The translations under genes were made by a program, and so were the position numbers. DNA of 64,000 bases from Trachythela sp. YZ-2020 (lineage: Eukaryota > Cnidaria > Anthozoa > Malacalcyonacea > Clavulariidae). The stretch lies in NCBI GenBank assembly GCA_016169945.1, contig JADLSH010000395.1:5112001-5176000 (forward strand). The letters are read 5' to 3'. The notes beneath the pieces were generated by a model that worked only from the letters and a program-made list of their open reading frames with translations, had not been told where the DNA came from and searched no databases. Below are positions 35,301 to 46,850 of this stretch, one piece after another (the stretch's first letter is position 1; each line of letters opens with the position of its first letter).

Positions 35301-38300
35301 GCTTAAAGCTCGTTATCAAAAATTTGCATGACCGTATTAAAAATTGACATTGTACGCACGTTGCATCCGCTCCATAGAAAGAACAAATTCAAGTATGCGC
35401 GCCCTTGTAAATCTGCGATATTAAATTCTAATAAAGATATATAACCACTGACATATACTAATTTACCAAAGTAGTTAAGTATAGCTCAGTGGTGTTGATT
35501 CCCTGCTACCGAGCGAAATCCTTGACAAAAGGAATATGGGACGAGTCAGGGAAGAGTACGTATTTTATATTCTGTGTTCCGCTCCGCAGTTCGCACATTC
35601 CAGATGCCACAGCCGGCACAGCGATTTTAGACCGATTTGGCTAGGTTATTTTGGTAATAATGTTACTGCGACATTGCCTGTTGCAGCGGTGTTATTAATA
35701 CAACCAATTTAGTGACTTCAATCCACAAAAAGACAAAAAAGAAATTTTACTTTTTTGCTGCCGTGCAATCAGTTTCCCAAATTTAATATACTTTTATAGT
35801 CACTTTGTGCACATTTCTCGTAATCGGGAGGTGTATGACACCCTCCTGCTTCCGTTATACATGTTCTTCTGCTGAGCGGCTGTTCTCGTTGAGAATTTAC
35901 CTTTTTCATCATTCATAAATATAGGATTAACGTAATCGGCTTTCGAACAACCAACCGCAGATAAACTAAGCTGATTTGTAAAACTGATTCCCAAAGCATA
36001 GCCATAGGCAATACGGCGCTTGTAAAGAGTTCTTAATACAAAGTCAAAGAAGAGAGAAGAAGATAAATTGCAGTGATTTGTAGTCGCTTCTAGCCAAATT
36101 TATGCATGCTTTTTAAAACTGAACAACACGAAAACTTGTAGTTTTCAAATGAAAGAGGGTCCACAATAGCCTCGAAGACATTAGCTATTTGTAGCTGATC
36201 TTAAATTCGAGTTTAATAGAGTTTTTGTACTCTACTGACTACTGTATTGTGTTGTGTTGTGTTGTGTTGTAATAGGTTTTGCAGGACGCGGTTAACGTCT
36301 ATTTTGGTAACGGAAAACTGGATGAAAGAAAGAATAATGACTGCATTCGGGATTTCCAGAAGTCTCGGAACATGGTCATGGAATGTGAGAAACCTACGGA
36401 AAATGTGATACATATTTAAAAAACGTGAGCACGAGCATTGGGACTTAAGAACCTTATTGTGTACCCTTATTTATTCTACACCTAGTTATTCAAAATAACA
36501 TTAGTTGGTTATGCATACATTTAGAAACGAGATCGAAAAACCACTGACTTTGTTGTTACAATACTATAGCTTCCGCCAGGACATAATATCAAGAACGAAA
36601 TGAACGAATATTATATATACATTTTCAAAATTCTTGTGGCAAAAAGATGATTCGATCATATATCATATAAATCTTTAAAAGGCATATATGCCTCATTAAA
36701 AATACACTTTTCACTAATGTCAAATTAAGGCAATTAGCAACACAATATACAACCAATTTATCTTGCTTATCTAAATTCGTCAATAATTAATTCAATGAAA
36801 AATAGGAATGTGTACTGTATATACTGTATGTTAAACAGAAATCAGCATGACCTTAACACCAAATTACACAAATCTCTTAAAATGCTGCATATATTTTTAT
36901 TAAGTCAGTTCAGGGTGTGGCTGCTTTCAATGACATTTTGGTTAGTTTCCTACAGTATATAGCAGAGCAGCATATTGAAATTGGGGAAAGTTATTTAGTT
37001 TCTTTAGCAGAGCCAAAAGCCAAGTTTTTGTACATCTACAAAACTTTGATAATTTCTATTAGCGACTGAAATTTTGATGCACTCAATACTAAATATACAA
37101 TAACAATATATGTTCAGTTACTTTCTGAACTTCTGGTACCTTTGTACATTTATTTACATCATTCTACAACTAGTCAATGATATCATTATAAACTAAAAAA
37201 TAGCTACGCTAAGCGTACATGCATCTGCATATTGTGTTAACATTGTTGCAGCGGTTGTTTTGTTACTAGCGATGAGGCCAGCATAAACTGAGTGCGGGGT
37301 CCACAATTATCATTATCCTTGGATAACCCCCTGATGTCTTGGAGCATTTGCTTCTTAACACCCCTCCCCCAACACTTTTTCATTGGATTTGGAAGAATTA
37401 CGAAGGTAGTTGTGGCGAAAAGGGGGTTCAGACCCGCACATTCCCACAGTGGCCTTGCCAGTGGTTACTGTTGTTGTAATATTTTTACGGTTGTTGTTGT
37501 TACTGTTGTTGTTGTTGTTGCTGTGGTTATTGTTAGAATTGTTGTTGGGGTTGTTGTGCAATTTGTGGGTTTAAAGAACATAAAGAGGAGCATCATGGGG
37601 TTGTGGTGGTGCAGTCCCTCCCACCTAATTTCAGCTCATACAAGCATATTTTTTGGCAAATTGGTTCAAAATTAGTTGGTAAAGGTCTTTAATTAAAAAC
37701 TTGATACATAAATTCACAAACATATCTAGAGGCACTCCCTTCTCGCCTCGATAAAGAAGTACCCCCCATAAAAAGATGGACTCAGTGGCACCACTGTTAA
37801 TTTGCAGTACAGACAAAATATAATCCTTAACTAGAAATACATACATGCATGCAGCAACCCCTCGCCCTAGCCAAACAACCCCTCGCCCTAGCCAAACAAC
37901 ACCCCTCGCCGTAGCCAAACAACTATACTTCCCAGGCATTGTTTCAATACGAAGTAATCTTAATTAACAAACCGCTGCACTGACTGAACCACCCAATCAA
38001 TGATGAAGCTATTAATAGTGACGTGTCCGCGATAATTGATGGACTTTTCACTTCGCTAGCTCTCCTTTTTTGACGTGCGTAAATAGGCATAATAGCCAAG
38101 CGGAATTAGTCTTGCTTTCCTCTTAATAAGTAAAATTGTCAGGAGTATTCCTACCATTTACGTTCAAGGACGAAGCATGAACTATTTTACGCGTTTGTTT
38201 CCGTCTAATACGCGACGTTTTCTAATTATTCTGTCACGTTTGAACCATGAAATGTAAACAATTCGATATTTCCCTTTTGATGGCATTTTCCAGTAACTTG

Positions 38301-41300
38301 CAGGTCTGTGCTCTCTGTCGTTTATACAAACAAAAAAATAGCCCATGTTTTACTCAAACGAATGCGATTCAATACAAAGAAAGCCAGAAAACGCGCCCGA
38401 CAAACGTATAAACCAAACAAATTTAGCCAGCAAACGCGCCAAAATGTTAACAAAACGTTTCATTTGATCTCACAATTGTTTACATTTCATGCTTCAAACG
38501 TGACAGAATAAGTAGAAAACGTCGCGTATTAAACAAAAATAAACGCGTAAAATAGTTCATGCTTCATATGCTTGAACGTAAATGGTATAGTAGTATAGTA
38601 AAACAACAAAATAGGGTAAATCTTAGTTCACCAAAAAGGTGCCCTTATTCCATGTTTTTATGGTATTGGCATCTCAAAATAGGGCAGGAAACATTTCAAT
38701 CATGAAAAATATTGATATATGGATACCATCACCATTTTTTCTATAGTCAACCAATATTGGTATATTTAACACCACACAGCCTTGAATTTCTTCAATTATC
38801 CTTTGCCAAATTGTCAATCAATAAAAGCAAGGTTTACATTGAGAGATATAAGAGTAAAATAATGTATATGGAAGTCTGTGGTGAGGACAATTGTACCTAC
38901 TCTTATTTCCATTTGATCATGGCTTAACTAATCCAGGATAGACTTAACAATTAATTCAAAATAATTATTTCGACTGAGAACATTCATTTATTAGTAGGGT
39001 GTAGATAAAAGGCGGGCGCGGACTGGTGGACCCGTCAATAGTTATTGTTTAATATCAATATTGACATATAATTAATATATTAACAAATATAACATTTTTA
39101 ATATTGATATTCATATAAATATATAAATATTTTGATACTATAAATAATATTAAATTAATAATTATAAATATTATCAGGGAGTATTTGTATTTTTCATGGA
39201 GAATTCATGGGCTGGTGTTTCTGTGCAGACGGAATGGCCGATTATTGGCAAATGATTGAGTTATTTGGTAGCATCATGCACGTCCAGACAATCTTAAGCG
39301 AAGCACCTTATCTGTAAGGTTTGTATGTAGAAGATGAAACAGTTTTCTCATGCATTTTAAAATTTAATTTGTTTGAGAAAAAATTACAATCTGTTACATA
39401 CTAATTACTGACATTTATTTATATTTCGTTGACATTAATTATGCTAATTAAGTTGGCATTTCCGGAAGCTGTCAATCACACACGTGATAGTTTTCTGTTA
39501 TTGTATTTTTAATAATCTCAATTGAGATTGAATTCTCCATGAAAAATACAAATACTCCCTGATAAGTATAGGTTATCATGCGATGGCGAGTACAATTAGG
39601 GATTAATAGTACGAGTGATGTTTGGAAATTTTGAAACATTTGGCAACATTTTCAAACATCACGAGTACTAATCCTAATTATACGAAACAACATCACATGA
39701 TTACTTGTTTATTATTAGCATGACAAAATTTCCGCCATTTTGTTTCTTTTGGGAAAATCATTAATTGTACTGCAGTACAATTAATGAAATAATTGTACTC
39801 CTCTCAACCAAACATTTTCAAACATCACGAGTACTATTAATCCCTAATTGTACGAGCAACATCGCATGATTACTTGTTTATTATTAGCATGACAAAATTT
39901 CCGCCATTTTGTTTCTTTTGGGAAAATCATTAATTGTACTGCAGTACAATTAATGAAATAATTGTACTCCTCTCAACCAATCAGCATCCAGTAATTTTGT
40001 CATGCTAATAATAATATATATAATTATTAATTTAATACTATTTATAGTATCAAGATATTTATATATTTATATGAATATCAATATTAAAAATATATGACAT
40101 TTATTAATATATTATATTATTATATGGCAGGCGCTAGTTCCTGTAGTTTACGCGATATGATTGGCTAATCAGTGGTCCGGAAAATAATCTAATGCCCTGT
40201 GGGGCATTACGAAATGTTTAATGCCCTACAACAAAAACAAACCATATAATAAACTACTTATTTTACTACTTATGGTTAGAGCTGGGTCCATCGGTCAGTT
40301 TTCGTAATCGATTAATTGTTACCACCAATCGATTAATAATCGATTCATCGTATTGTATAAATCATGATCGATTATTGGCGAGTCCGCGAATATCTACACC
40401 CTTAATTAGTATTTTAGTAAGAGAGCAAATTGGACAGAACCAAAGTTACATTGTTTCCTCTCACTAATCTACATAAATTTCCATTTTCAACTGTCACCCA
40501 ATACAAACATCACACATAACACAGATTCCAATTAATCCAATAGTCATTTTTGTACAATAATACAACTTTTATTCCGGAAACAAATATTCACTTATATAGA
40601 ACTTGAAATACAAAGAAGACCTTTGATTCTTTTTATAGTAAACCACAAGAGGAAAAAATTTGAAGTGGAAAAGTTCAGAAGGACGCTTGCAATGAAGCGT
40701 TTATAATTTTGAATAATAAATATTCATTTTTAATATAACACATCATGTAGCATTGTGAAAGATACCAAAATAGTGCAAAAATGAATTCGGGATATGAAAC
40801 TAGATATATATAAACCCCTACAAATTACCTCGAGAATCTAAATGATCTTTTGATCGTTAATATTTACAGGGTTTAGTATTAGCGCGGTACTCGAGCGATT
40901 CCTGACCCCTGTTGATCACAGTTTCAATTTCAACAGTGGATTCCAGTTTCGAATCTTTGGAATGAATTTGCTACTTTACCTAACTATAAGCTATATATCC
41001 AAGTAACAAAGTTAGTCGTTTAAACACGAAGAGTTTTGAAACGCATCCGACCGCTTTAGTTCTACTTCAGCGATCATTTAATAACGTTTGAAATTTTAAT
41101 ATTGTATCTCGTACCTTCGTTGCAGAATTCGTCGTATCGACACAGCTTTTCAACCTGTGAACAGCCTATTTGTTATATAAAAGTAAAATAACAAAATCAG
41201 CTACAGATTTCCTGGTTAAAATGACATCTTATAGGCGATTTTGGAGTAAGGCAACATTCATAATATGGCAACGCGGGGAAAAATTGAAAATCACTTACCG

Positions 41301-41389
41301 ACGGCTCCGTTGCTTCGTAAAATTTCAGCCTGAGAAAGTTGAATTATAAACACTAATATCACTACTAGTAATACTTGCTTCTCTTCCAT
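20643..41389 (-). CDS. IA-2/phogrin (PTPRN/PTPRN2)-like receptor pseudophosphatase, 940 aa
   Basis: Twenty-two minus-strand coding exons, from ATG at 41387-41389 to TAA at 20643-20645: 41299-41389, 41115-41165, 34862-34933, 33413-34529, 32498-32593, 31752-31843, 31203-31273, 30424-30551, 29065-29131, 27142-27269 (left edge +/-1), 26608-26662, 26293-26346, 26002-26095, 25499-25572, 25304-25381, 24933-24995, 24797-24853, 22168-22239, 21784-21878, 21569-21687, 20895-20968, 20643-20717. Every junction has GT-AG and matching phase; the total is 2823 nt. Order: signal peptide 1-21; RESP18-like cysteine motif (G-C-x5-LC-x5-C..C) about 31-54; acidic luminal region to 530; transmembrane helix about 547-571; cytosolic segment with the IA-2 signature MDISTGH then AYMEDHL; PTP domain about 685-935. 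The length is close to human IA-2 (979). The family sits in dense-core secretory vesicle membranes and regulates hormone and neuropeptide secretion; that role is inferred by homology. Confidence 0.93.
22561..22794. repeat. Minisatellite, 30-bp unit, about 8 copies (intron 17)
   Basis: The unit ttgcaactctggcttacaac plus gatgaagtac repeats eight times with only t/c variation at one site (copies 5 and 7) and a divergent last end. Because 30 is a multiple of three, both strands stay open and give artificial ten-residue protein repeats; this is not evidence of a gene. Confidence 0.95.
27796..27886. repeat. Near-perfect palindrome with opposed hammerhead-like cores
   Basis: Arms of about 40 bp flank a 5-base centre. 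Plus strand 27840-27880 reads CTGC, CTGATGA, a 13-nt stem-II region (UCU/AGA pairing only), GAAA, CAGCCTG, UU, GCAG. The minus strand 27836-27796 carries the same order. Stem I pairs (CUGC/GCAG) on the plus strand. Stem II is weak, so activity is doubtful. Confidence 0.55.
27995..28038 (-). ncRNA. Hammerhead ribozyme motif, sense orientation in intron 9
   Basis: Read on the minus strand: CUGCA (stem I), CUGACGA (core), GCCGU-UGA-ACGGC (stem II, 5 bp with 3-nt loop), GAAA (core), CAUGCAUG (stem III, self-complementary), UC with cleavage after C at 28000, then UGCAG closing stem I with five pairs. All conserved core positions of the CUGANGA..GAAA..UH consensus are present. Stem III has no loop, so a monomer would fold poorly; such minimal stem-III forms in Penelope-like elements and metazoan retrozymes are thought to act as dimers. 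Activity is inferred, not shown. Confidence 0.8.
29341..29774. repeat. Minisatellite, 16-bp unit ttattataggggtctc, about 27 copies (intron 8)
   Basis: The array is highly homogeneous. Variants occur near 29570 (tatggggg), 29590-29610 (two units shortened to aggg and tctcg), 29711 (tcatag) and at the 3' end. It lies between exons 8 and 9 of the IA-2-like gene. Confidence 0.97.
30270..30410. repeat. Long hairpin (69-bp arms) directly after the exon 8 donor
   Basis: Arms 30270-30338 and 30342-30410 pair with about three mismatches around the centre GAAGGGCCTTC. The hairpin begins 13 nt into intron 8. The right arm contains GAAACGTC followed by GAAGTTC, which looks like the 3' half of a hammerhead motif, but no CUGANGA core is present. 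Confidence 0.85.
30424..30551 (-). other. Exon 8 of the IA-2-like gene: transmembrane segment
   Basis: Encodes an acidic juxtamembrane stretch (NDDENDD) and then a 25-residue hydrophobic run, [19 protein letters not shown] and IFIIL, ending in Arg-Arg as a stop-transfer signal. Phase 0 in, phase 2 out. This divides the luminal from the cytosolic part of the receptor. Confidence 0.9.
33413..34529 (-). other. Exon 4 of the IA-2-like gene: large acidic luminal exon
   Basis: This 1117-nt exon encodes residues 72-443, a low-complexity, Asp/Glu/Lys/Ser-rich region without predicted secondary structure. It begins [11 protein letters not shown] and ends [12 protein letters not shown] conspicuous repeat-like use of [14 protein letters not shown] and [14 protein letters not shown] is visible near its start. 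In vertebrate IA-2 and phogrin the equivalent region is cleaved off during granule maturation; dibasic sites (for example NKRN, RRP, KKP) are present, but which are used cannot be told. Confidence 0.85.
37465..37560. repeat. Imperfect (GTT)n tract
   Basis: Interrupted trinucleotide run of ttg/gtt units. It produces an asparagine-rich frame on the minus strand and a valine-rich frame on plus, both artefacts of the repeat. Confidence 0.8.
37856..37922. repeat. Three-copy minisatellite, about 22-bp unit
   Basis: Unit aacccctcgccctagccaaac repeated three times; the last copy has a 2-bp insertion and a c-to-g change. Confidence 0.8.
38154..38585. mobile_element. TA-flanked MITE with CCATTTACGTTCAAG ends
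   Basis: Inverted repeats of over 100 bp (38154-38270 and 38470-38585) end exactly at TA on both sides, fitting Tc1/mariner mobilisation. The 432-bp element has no coding sequence. Arms include cgtttgttt..cgcgacgttttct and complement, and atgtaaacaatt. Confidence 0.8.
39171..39565. mobile_element. Inverted-repeat element with TTATCAGGGAGTATTTG ends
   Basis: TTATCAGGGAGTATTTGTA..TTTTTCATGGAGAATTCA at the left and its complement at the right (39526-39565). Non-coding 395-bp MITE nested inside the larger foldback. Confidence 0.75.
39646..39977. repeat. Tandem duplication, 166-bp unit, two copies
   Basis: Copies 39646-39811 and 39812-39977 are almost identical. Each contains the palindrome attaattgtactgcagtacaattaat and ends in tcctctcaaccaa; the second continues into ccaatcagcatcc. 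Confidence 0.85.
41115..41389 (-). other. Exons 1-2 of the IA-2-like gene: signal peptide and RESP18-like motif
   Basis: Exon 1 (41299-41389) encodes MEEK followed by the hydrophobic core [16 protein letters not shown] and ends in phase 1. Exon 2 (41115-41165, after aaatag) completes the Gly codon and gives [16 protein letters not shown]. The spacing G-C-x5-L-C-x5-C equals that at the start of vertebrate IA-2/phogrin luminal domains, which fixes the acceptor choice. A later AG (cacag) would bring a stop in frame. Confidence 0.88.
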
Positions 41390-41732
41390 TTGATATCCAT
41401 TAAAAATCCCGTTTTTTAAAACACATTTTTAACTCTTTGAAGAAATTGTTTTCATCTTTAATTTGCCCGTATATAAATTGATAAATCATTCAAAATCAAG
41501 CCTTTGTGCGGGCAACTCGTTTGATCACCTGCGCCTGAGTGGGCGACCGGAGCTGAGGTGGTGTGCGTGGTGCATCCATAGTGTGCATCTTAATAAGCCT
41601 CATTGACCTCGTTCAGGTTAATAAATTATATTCAATTTCAGTCACAGAAACGAGGCTGATAAGCCTTATTAAGATGGACATAAAAGAATATTTAAACTCA
41701 TCTGAATTATGAAAGTGGTATTGTTACAATAA

Positions 41733-41754
41733 TGTATTGTATTGTATTGTATTG
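41733..41754. repeat. (TATTG)n microsatellite tail of a LINE
   Basis: Five-base repeat immediately after the 3' end of the minus-strand LINE (AATAAAGTTTC then AATAC units on minus). Short tandem tails are typical of CR1/L2-clade elements, in contrast to poly(A). Confidence 0.75.
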
Positions 41755-42439
41755 AAACTTTATTTAGGCACGGTAGAACCATCAGTAAAAATTTTACAAC
41801 AGTAAATATAGAAGAAGAAACAAATAAAAGTAATACTATTTACAAAGAACAAAAAAAATACGGCTACACCTCTTAAAGACACTGAGAGATTGTGCTGATC
41901 GAAGTTCAGTTGGTAAACTATTCCATACAACTGGCTCCGTCATAGCTGAAGGAGCGTTTTAGATAATCCGGTGTGCGGCTCTGAGTGCGCGGCTTGGGGA
42001 CAAACTGTTTATTCTCATTGTCTCTCAAGCAAGATCTCCAGCTAAAAAGATCTTGTAGGTACTGAGGTACGCTCTTATTAATAGTTTGTACATAAGGATT
42101 GCTTTGTGTTTTTTTTGCGATTAATAGATAACTTGTGCCAATTTAGCTCCTCTAATAGAGAGCTGGAGGAGGTTTCGTATGTGCATTCTGCAATCATACG
42201 AGCGGCATGATTTTGTAGTTTTTGTAGTTTACTGCTCAACTGGCTGCCGATACCGTCCCAGACTGGACAGCAGTAATTAAAGTAAGGTTCAATTAAGCCT
42301 CTGTAGACTTTCTCCGCAGTTTCCCTACATATAAATCGCCTTACTCGTGAGCTCCAATTCCTGATGATATTTTTCTACAAATAACATCAACATGGTTCTT
42401 CCAGGTTAAATTTTCATCAATGGTTAAGCCTAAGGATTT

Positions 42440-44880
42440 CGTGTGCTGAACTCTTTTGATTTGAATATTATCTACGCATATGTTGAGATTACTCACACCA
42501 TGCCTCATAAGCAGGGCCGGACCTACGGGGGGGTTTGGGGGGGTGTCACACCCCCCCCCAGAAATTCTATTTGGAGTTTCAGTCGGCAGAAGTGCTATTT
42601 TAGTCGGCAGACAAAAATATTTTTGATGACTAACAGCAATGTAGTCGGTACAAGTTCGTTAGTCAGTCGGTTGAAAGGACCTTACACCCCCCCTGATACA
42701 TTTTCTGAGGACGGCCCTGCTCATAAGCCTCTGCATGCCGAGAGCCAATCACCATGAATTCTGTCTTAGCTATGTTTAAGCTCAATCTATTTGCTATGAG
42801 CAAAGTGTTTAAGCTGCTCAGCTCAGTGTTCATAATATCTTCGAGATCAACAAGATTAGAGCTTTGGAAGCTAATATTTTTATCATCCGCGTACATACTC
42901 GATAAGCCGTTGTTCAAACAGTTTGGCAAGTAATTGATATAGACCAAGAATAAAAGGGGACCTAGTATAGAACTTTGAGGGATCCCATAATCAATTGGTC
43001 GACTACTAGATAGATGTCCATTTACACAACATCTTTGTGTACGACTTGATAGATAAGAATTATGGAACCATTTTAATGTGTTTTCATCAACTCCATAATG
43101 AGTAAGTTTGTCTAGAAGAATCGCATGATCAATAGTATCGAAAGCTTTTTTCAAGTCAATGATGACTACACCATTGAGTAGACCATTGTCGATGTTTATC
43201 GACCATTTATTCGTGGTTTCAAGCATGAGCGAGAGGACCGTACGGTGCATCGCTCGAAACCCAGATTGACAATTAGTGAGTATAGCTCATTGCTTATTAA
43301 GTAATAATAAAATTGATCATGAATAACTCTTTCAAAGACTTTTGCAACAACTGAAATAATTGAGATTGGACGATAATTGTTTAGGTCGCGTTTAGCACCA
43401 TTTTTGTGGATAGGTGTAACATATTGGCCATTTTCCAATCTTTTGGGTAAATACAAGTGCAAAGTGATTTGTTAAATATATATGTCATGGAAGGAGATAC
43501 AACATCCATATTAGCTAATTTTAATAATTTGCTTGGAATATTGTCAGGCCCACTAGATTTTTTTGTGTTAATTCCTCTTAGTAAATCTTTAACGTAATTT
43601 ACATCAATCGTCTTAAAGGAAAACACACTGCTTGTTGAATTAATATAAGATATTAATAGGATTCACATCAGTTTTAGGGATATTGTTAGCCAGGTTTTCA
43701 CCTATCTCTGTAAAATGTGTGTTAACTTCATGTATATCAGTTACTTTCACACCATTAAACTCGAAAAGTCAGGCTGCACGCAGGCTAAGCATTTGTTGAT
43801 ATTATGAGAACTAAGTTGATTTATGAGATTCCAAGTTTTCTTTGGGTCATTTTTTGCCGAGTTGAGATTGGTCCTAAATAGTCACGTTTTGATTGTTTCA
43901 AATTATTATTCAATTCATTCCTAGGTTTTTTGTAGAGATTCCAAGTTGCAACATCCTTAGTAGTTTCAAACTTCTTTTTAAAACAATCACGTGTACGCAT
44001 TTTTTGTAGTATATTAGGGGTGATCCAAGGAGATTTTTTTTTACCAATTCTTGTCTCTTGGGCATGTTACTACACCCATCAACATGTCAGCCCAAACACT
44101 CCACATGTCATTTGGATCATCATAGTTTTCAATAACATCCCAGACCCAGTTTAGCCGGGAAAGATCATCAAGGAAGTTTGCCTCATTAAAATGTTTAAAA
44201 TCTCTCCTTTTAATGATCCTTCCCGCTGTCTTTGGGTATGCAGATTTGCGAATTATGTAAACAAGTGAATGGTCACTTATGCCAAGTGAGAGGACACCAG
44301 AAAAGGTCAATTACCCAGAAAAGGTCACTGGGTAATTAGTAATGAATAAATCAATTAAGGTTTGTGAAATTGGTGTTATTCTAGTTGGGTCAGAGATTAA
44401 TTGCGTCAAATCATAAATGTCTAGAATGTTTAACAGATCGGAGGTATTTGGATCAGGACTTTGCGCAAGTAAGTTACAATTTAAGTCTCCCAGAAGATGC
44501 AACTCAGAATTTTCTGCATCGATTCTGTCAATTGTATCTTCAAATAGATTTAGTAATTCCCTGGGGAATTGGGTGGTCTATACCAAGTACCTACCAAAAA
44601 CGGCATAGATCGAGGCTTAGAGATCTCAATAATTAAACACTCTAGCTTATCGTTCATTAGATCTTCACGAACACTAAAGTTTAGATTATTGCGTACATAA
44701 ATACATATTCCACCACCATGTCTACCATTAGTATAGCGATCTTTTCTTATAATCTCGTATCCTGGTAAATTTATGGTCTATAAAAGGAGGCAATAACTAA
44801 GTGAAATATCCATAGATATTAGTGTTAAATAGTCTTTAGTATTCGCGGTATTGCTTATAGACTTTGTCATCGTGAGACTG
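42440..44880 (-). pseudogene. LINE endonuclease-reverse transcriptase ORF, multiply broken
   Basis: Endonuclease part: GGGICIYVRNN, GTWYRPPNSP, LLGDLNCNLL, ISDHSLVY (44041-44760). RT part: DNIPSKLLKLANMD and YIFNKSLC, NYRPISIISVVAKVFERVI (43196-43626), then IDLKKAFDTIDH, GIPQSSILGPLLFLVYIN and MYADD (42732-43250), with LGLTIDENLTWKNH after the hAT insertion. At least three frame changes and several stops separate the blocks. Motif order is that of CR1/Jockey-clade elements. Confidence 0.85.
42512..42719. mobile_element. hAT-type MITE inserted in the LINE, 8-bp duplication CTCATAAG
   Basis: Ends CAGGGCCGGAC and GACGGCCCTG-like (..ACGGCCCTG) with poly-G/poly-C subterminal runs. CTCATAAG flanks both sides perfectly (42504-42511 and 42720-42727). 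It post-dates the LINE. Confidence 0.92.
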
Positions 44881-45069
44881 AACCACGCACTAGCATTTCT
44901 AGGGGGTCCGGGGCTTCCCCCCCGGAAATTTTTTAAACGCCTGATTTGAACGAAAATCCCTCAAAATTTGAGAGTACGAATATGACGGAATCGACATTCT
45001 GTCTCATGCTGAAGTTAAGAAATAGAAAACATTTCCGTGTTTCTATACAGTTTTAGTAGAATCATACTA

Positions 45070-45370
45070 GTATACTATTGCAAATGCTGTAATTTGATTG
45101 GCTACGCTACTCGCTATCTAATTGTCGATAGATAGTGAGTAGCGAAACAGCAATCTCCTCGGCGCGATTTTTAACGAATTTATTTCAATAAATTATGAAA
45201 AACGTTTTGAAATACTGTTTTCTTGCTGGTTTCTACTAAAACAATTAGATTATCCGCTCTCGATATTTCTATGAGATGATAGTTCATTCGGCCTTCGCCC
45301 TCATCAACTATCACCTCATAGAAATCTTGAGCTCATAATCTAATTGTTAAATAGAAACACGTTTCTCGAC
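45070..45370. mobile_element. Foldback cluster with GGCCTTCGCC centre
   Basis: A small hairpin (gctacgctactcgctatc.. and complement, about 45100-45145) precedes a longer palindrome at 45237-45351 with arms ACAATTAGATTAT..TTTCTATGAG and centre CGGCCTTCGCC. The flanks carry ttctactaaaaca, shared with the element at 59.4 kb, and a tgattggct/accaatcag pair. Confidence 0.65.
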
Positions 45371-46571
45371 CAATCAGCACGCGCGTACTACAAATGTTAT
45401 ATTATAATAAAGTATGGATCCCATCCTTTTAATTAATAGTTCAAGTGTTTTTTTTTGGATATAATTACGTTTTGCTGCACAGCTTTACCAGAACATTGAA
45501 AACAATAAGAAAATATTGTTTTATTTCGTACAAAAAGTCCAACTATAAAATTCCCGGACTTTCGAAAGTCCAAAAGTCTCGCACACTTTTTAGGAGTGAT
45601 CGATTTGCCCCTCGCAGTATGCGACAGCAAAATATGACGTCACTGGCACGCAAATGACGCGAATCTAGTGTACTCGTAAGTCTCGCAGTCAAATCCAATC
45701 CTGAATCCAATGTTTAGAAGGCCGGACGCTGTCCGGCCTTCTATATATATAGACGATGGAGGAGGATGATCAAGTAATTTAAAACCTATACATTATAAAG
45801 TTATCTAAGGAAAGGTAACTACAAGAACCTCTACGACACAAGTCACAATCTTTCTAAAACAGAAAATCAGATTTTCTATTATTAAAAAGATACACGCACT
45901 TCTATTATTAAAAATTACAGATAAATTACGTATGCCTAACTAGCAGTTAGTCGCCGTCCTCTTAGTGAATACAATATTTACAAGCAATAATGTATACATA
46001 TATATCATTACAACATATTTAGACTGTTGTGAATAATTTGTGCTATAAGTCTATTTCTTGACGGATGGGTAGATCTACAAAACAACCACGTGACAGACAG
46101 ATGTGTTTACAGATGACGAAACAGGTATACTATAGCGAGTATTTACATATTATCCCCGGGCAAAACTGCGAAACATTATTGCGGAAACATCTGGAAATCT
46201 TGATGTTCCCTCCTCCTGAACACTGTTTCAGAAATTTACCAACATATTCAAAAACATTTTGTTTCACCTGTGCGATCTCGCAAAATATTCAACCTGTATT
46301 TCTGGACACACCACAGCTAGTATTTGTTCTAATAAAACTTGTTTTTGGCAAATGTTTCATGGATATTCCATGGCTACGATGTTTCCACAACAATGTTTAC
46401 TTACATGTAGTGTGCCTAGTTGGCCCTTAGGCTTAGAGTAGGCTTAGTTCATGCAACTGCTGAAGTTAACCTTGATTGTGAAGCTTACACACTTTAGAAG
46501 TGTAATACTTTAACTATACACTGTAAGACCCTCAACATTCTTAAATTTCACACATTTAAATAAAACATATA

Positions 46572-46831
46572 CAGTGGTGGACACTTCGCGAAATATTGGG
46601 AGGGGGGGGGGGCGAATTTAGGTTTCTACAACATTACCACCCTTTTGTTGCTGCAAATCTCAGTTCTGTAAACCTACTAAACGTTTTTGCCTTAAATTTA
46701 ATGCAAATTTACAGCCTACCAATGCTTTCATGGTTGTACAATTATTGACGCTACAGCTTTGTTCAGCTCCCATTCAAAGGCTTTCAGAAACTATTGGGGT
46801 AGTCGCCCCCCTCCACCAGTGTCCACCATTG
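46572..46831. mobile_element. Probable hAT-type MITE next to the zinc-finger gene
   Basis: Ends CAGTGGTGGACAC and GTGTCCACCATTG are inverted repeats. The 8-bp flanks aacatata and aacacgta match at six positions, an aged duplication. The right end is only 19 bp beyond the zinc-finger stop codon, placing it in or near that gene's 3' UTR. Confidence 0.7.
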
Positions 46832-46850
46832 AACACGTATCCATAACAGA

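Larger units (their letters stand above)
39045..40130. mobile_element. AT-rich foldback element enclosing other repeats
   Basis: Outer arms 39045-39170 and 40006-40130 are inverted copies rich in aatattgat/atcaatatt and atatttatatatttatatg. Between them lie an inverted-repeat element (39171-39565) and a 166-bp tandem duplication (39646-39977). The order implies successive insertions. Confidence 0.7.
34934..41114 (-). other. Intron 2 of the IA-2-like gene, rich in repeats
   Basis: Joins exons 2 and 3 in phase 1. It holds a (TTGTG)n run near 36240, a (GTT)n tract at about 37465-37560, a 22-bp minisatellite near 37856-37922, a TA-flanked MITE at 38154-38585 and nested foldback elements at 39045-40130. 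No exon was recognised within it. Confidence 0.7.
41755..44880 (-). mobile_element. CR1/L2/Jockey-type LINE copy, 5'-truncated, decayed
   Basis: Minus-strand non-LTR retrotransposon reading from a truncated endonuclease (44880) through reverse transcriptase to the tail at 41755. Frames are broken at several points. A hAT MITE (42512-42719) interrupts the RT C-terminal region. The 3' UTR ends AAATAAAGTTTC before a microsatellite tail. Confidence 0.85.

Noticed and set aside
35480..35560. tRNA A-box-like TAGCTCAGTGGT
   Set aside because: No matching B box or cloverleaf follows; at best a remnant of a tRNA-derived SINE.
42443..42757. 104-codon plus-strand frame
   Set aside because: Antisense through a LINE and an hAT MITE; a shadow frame.
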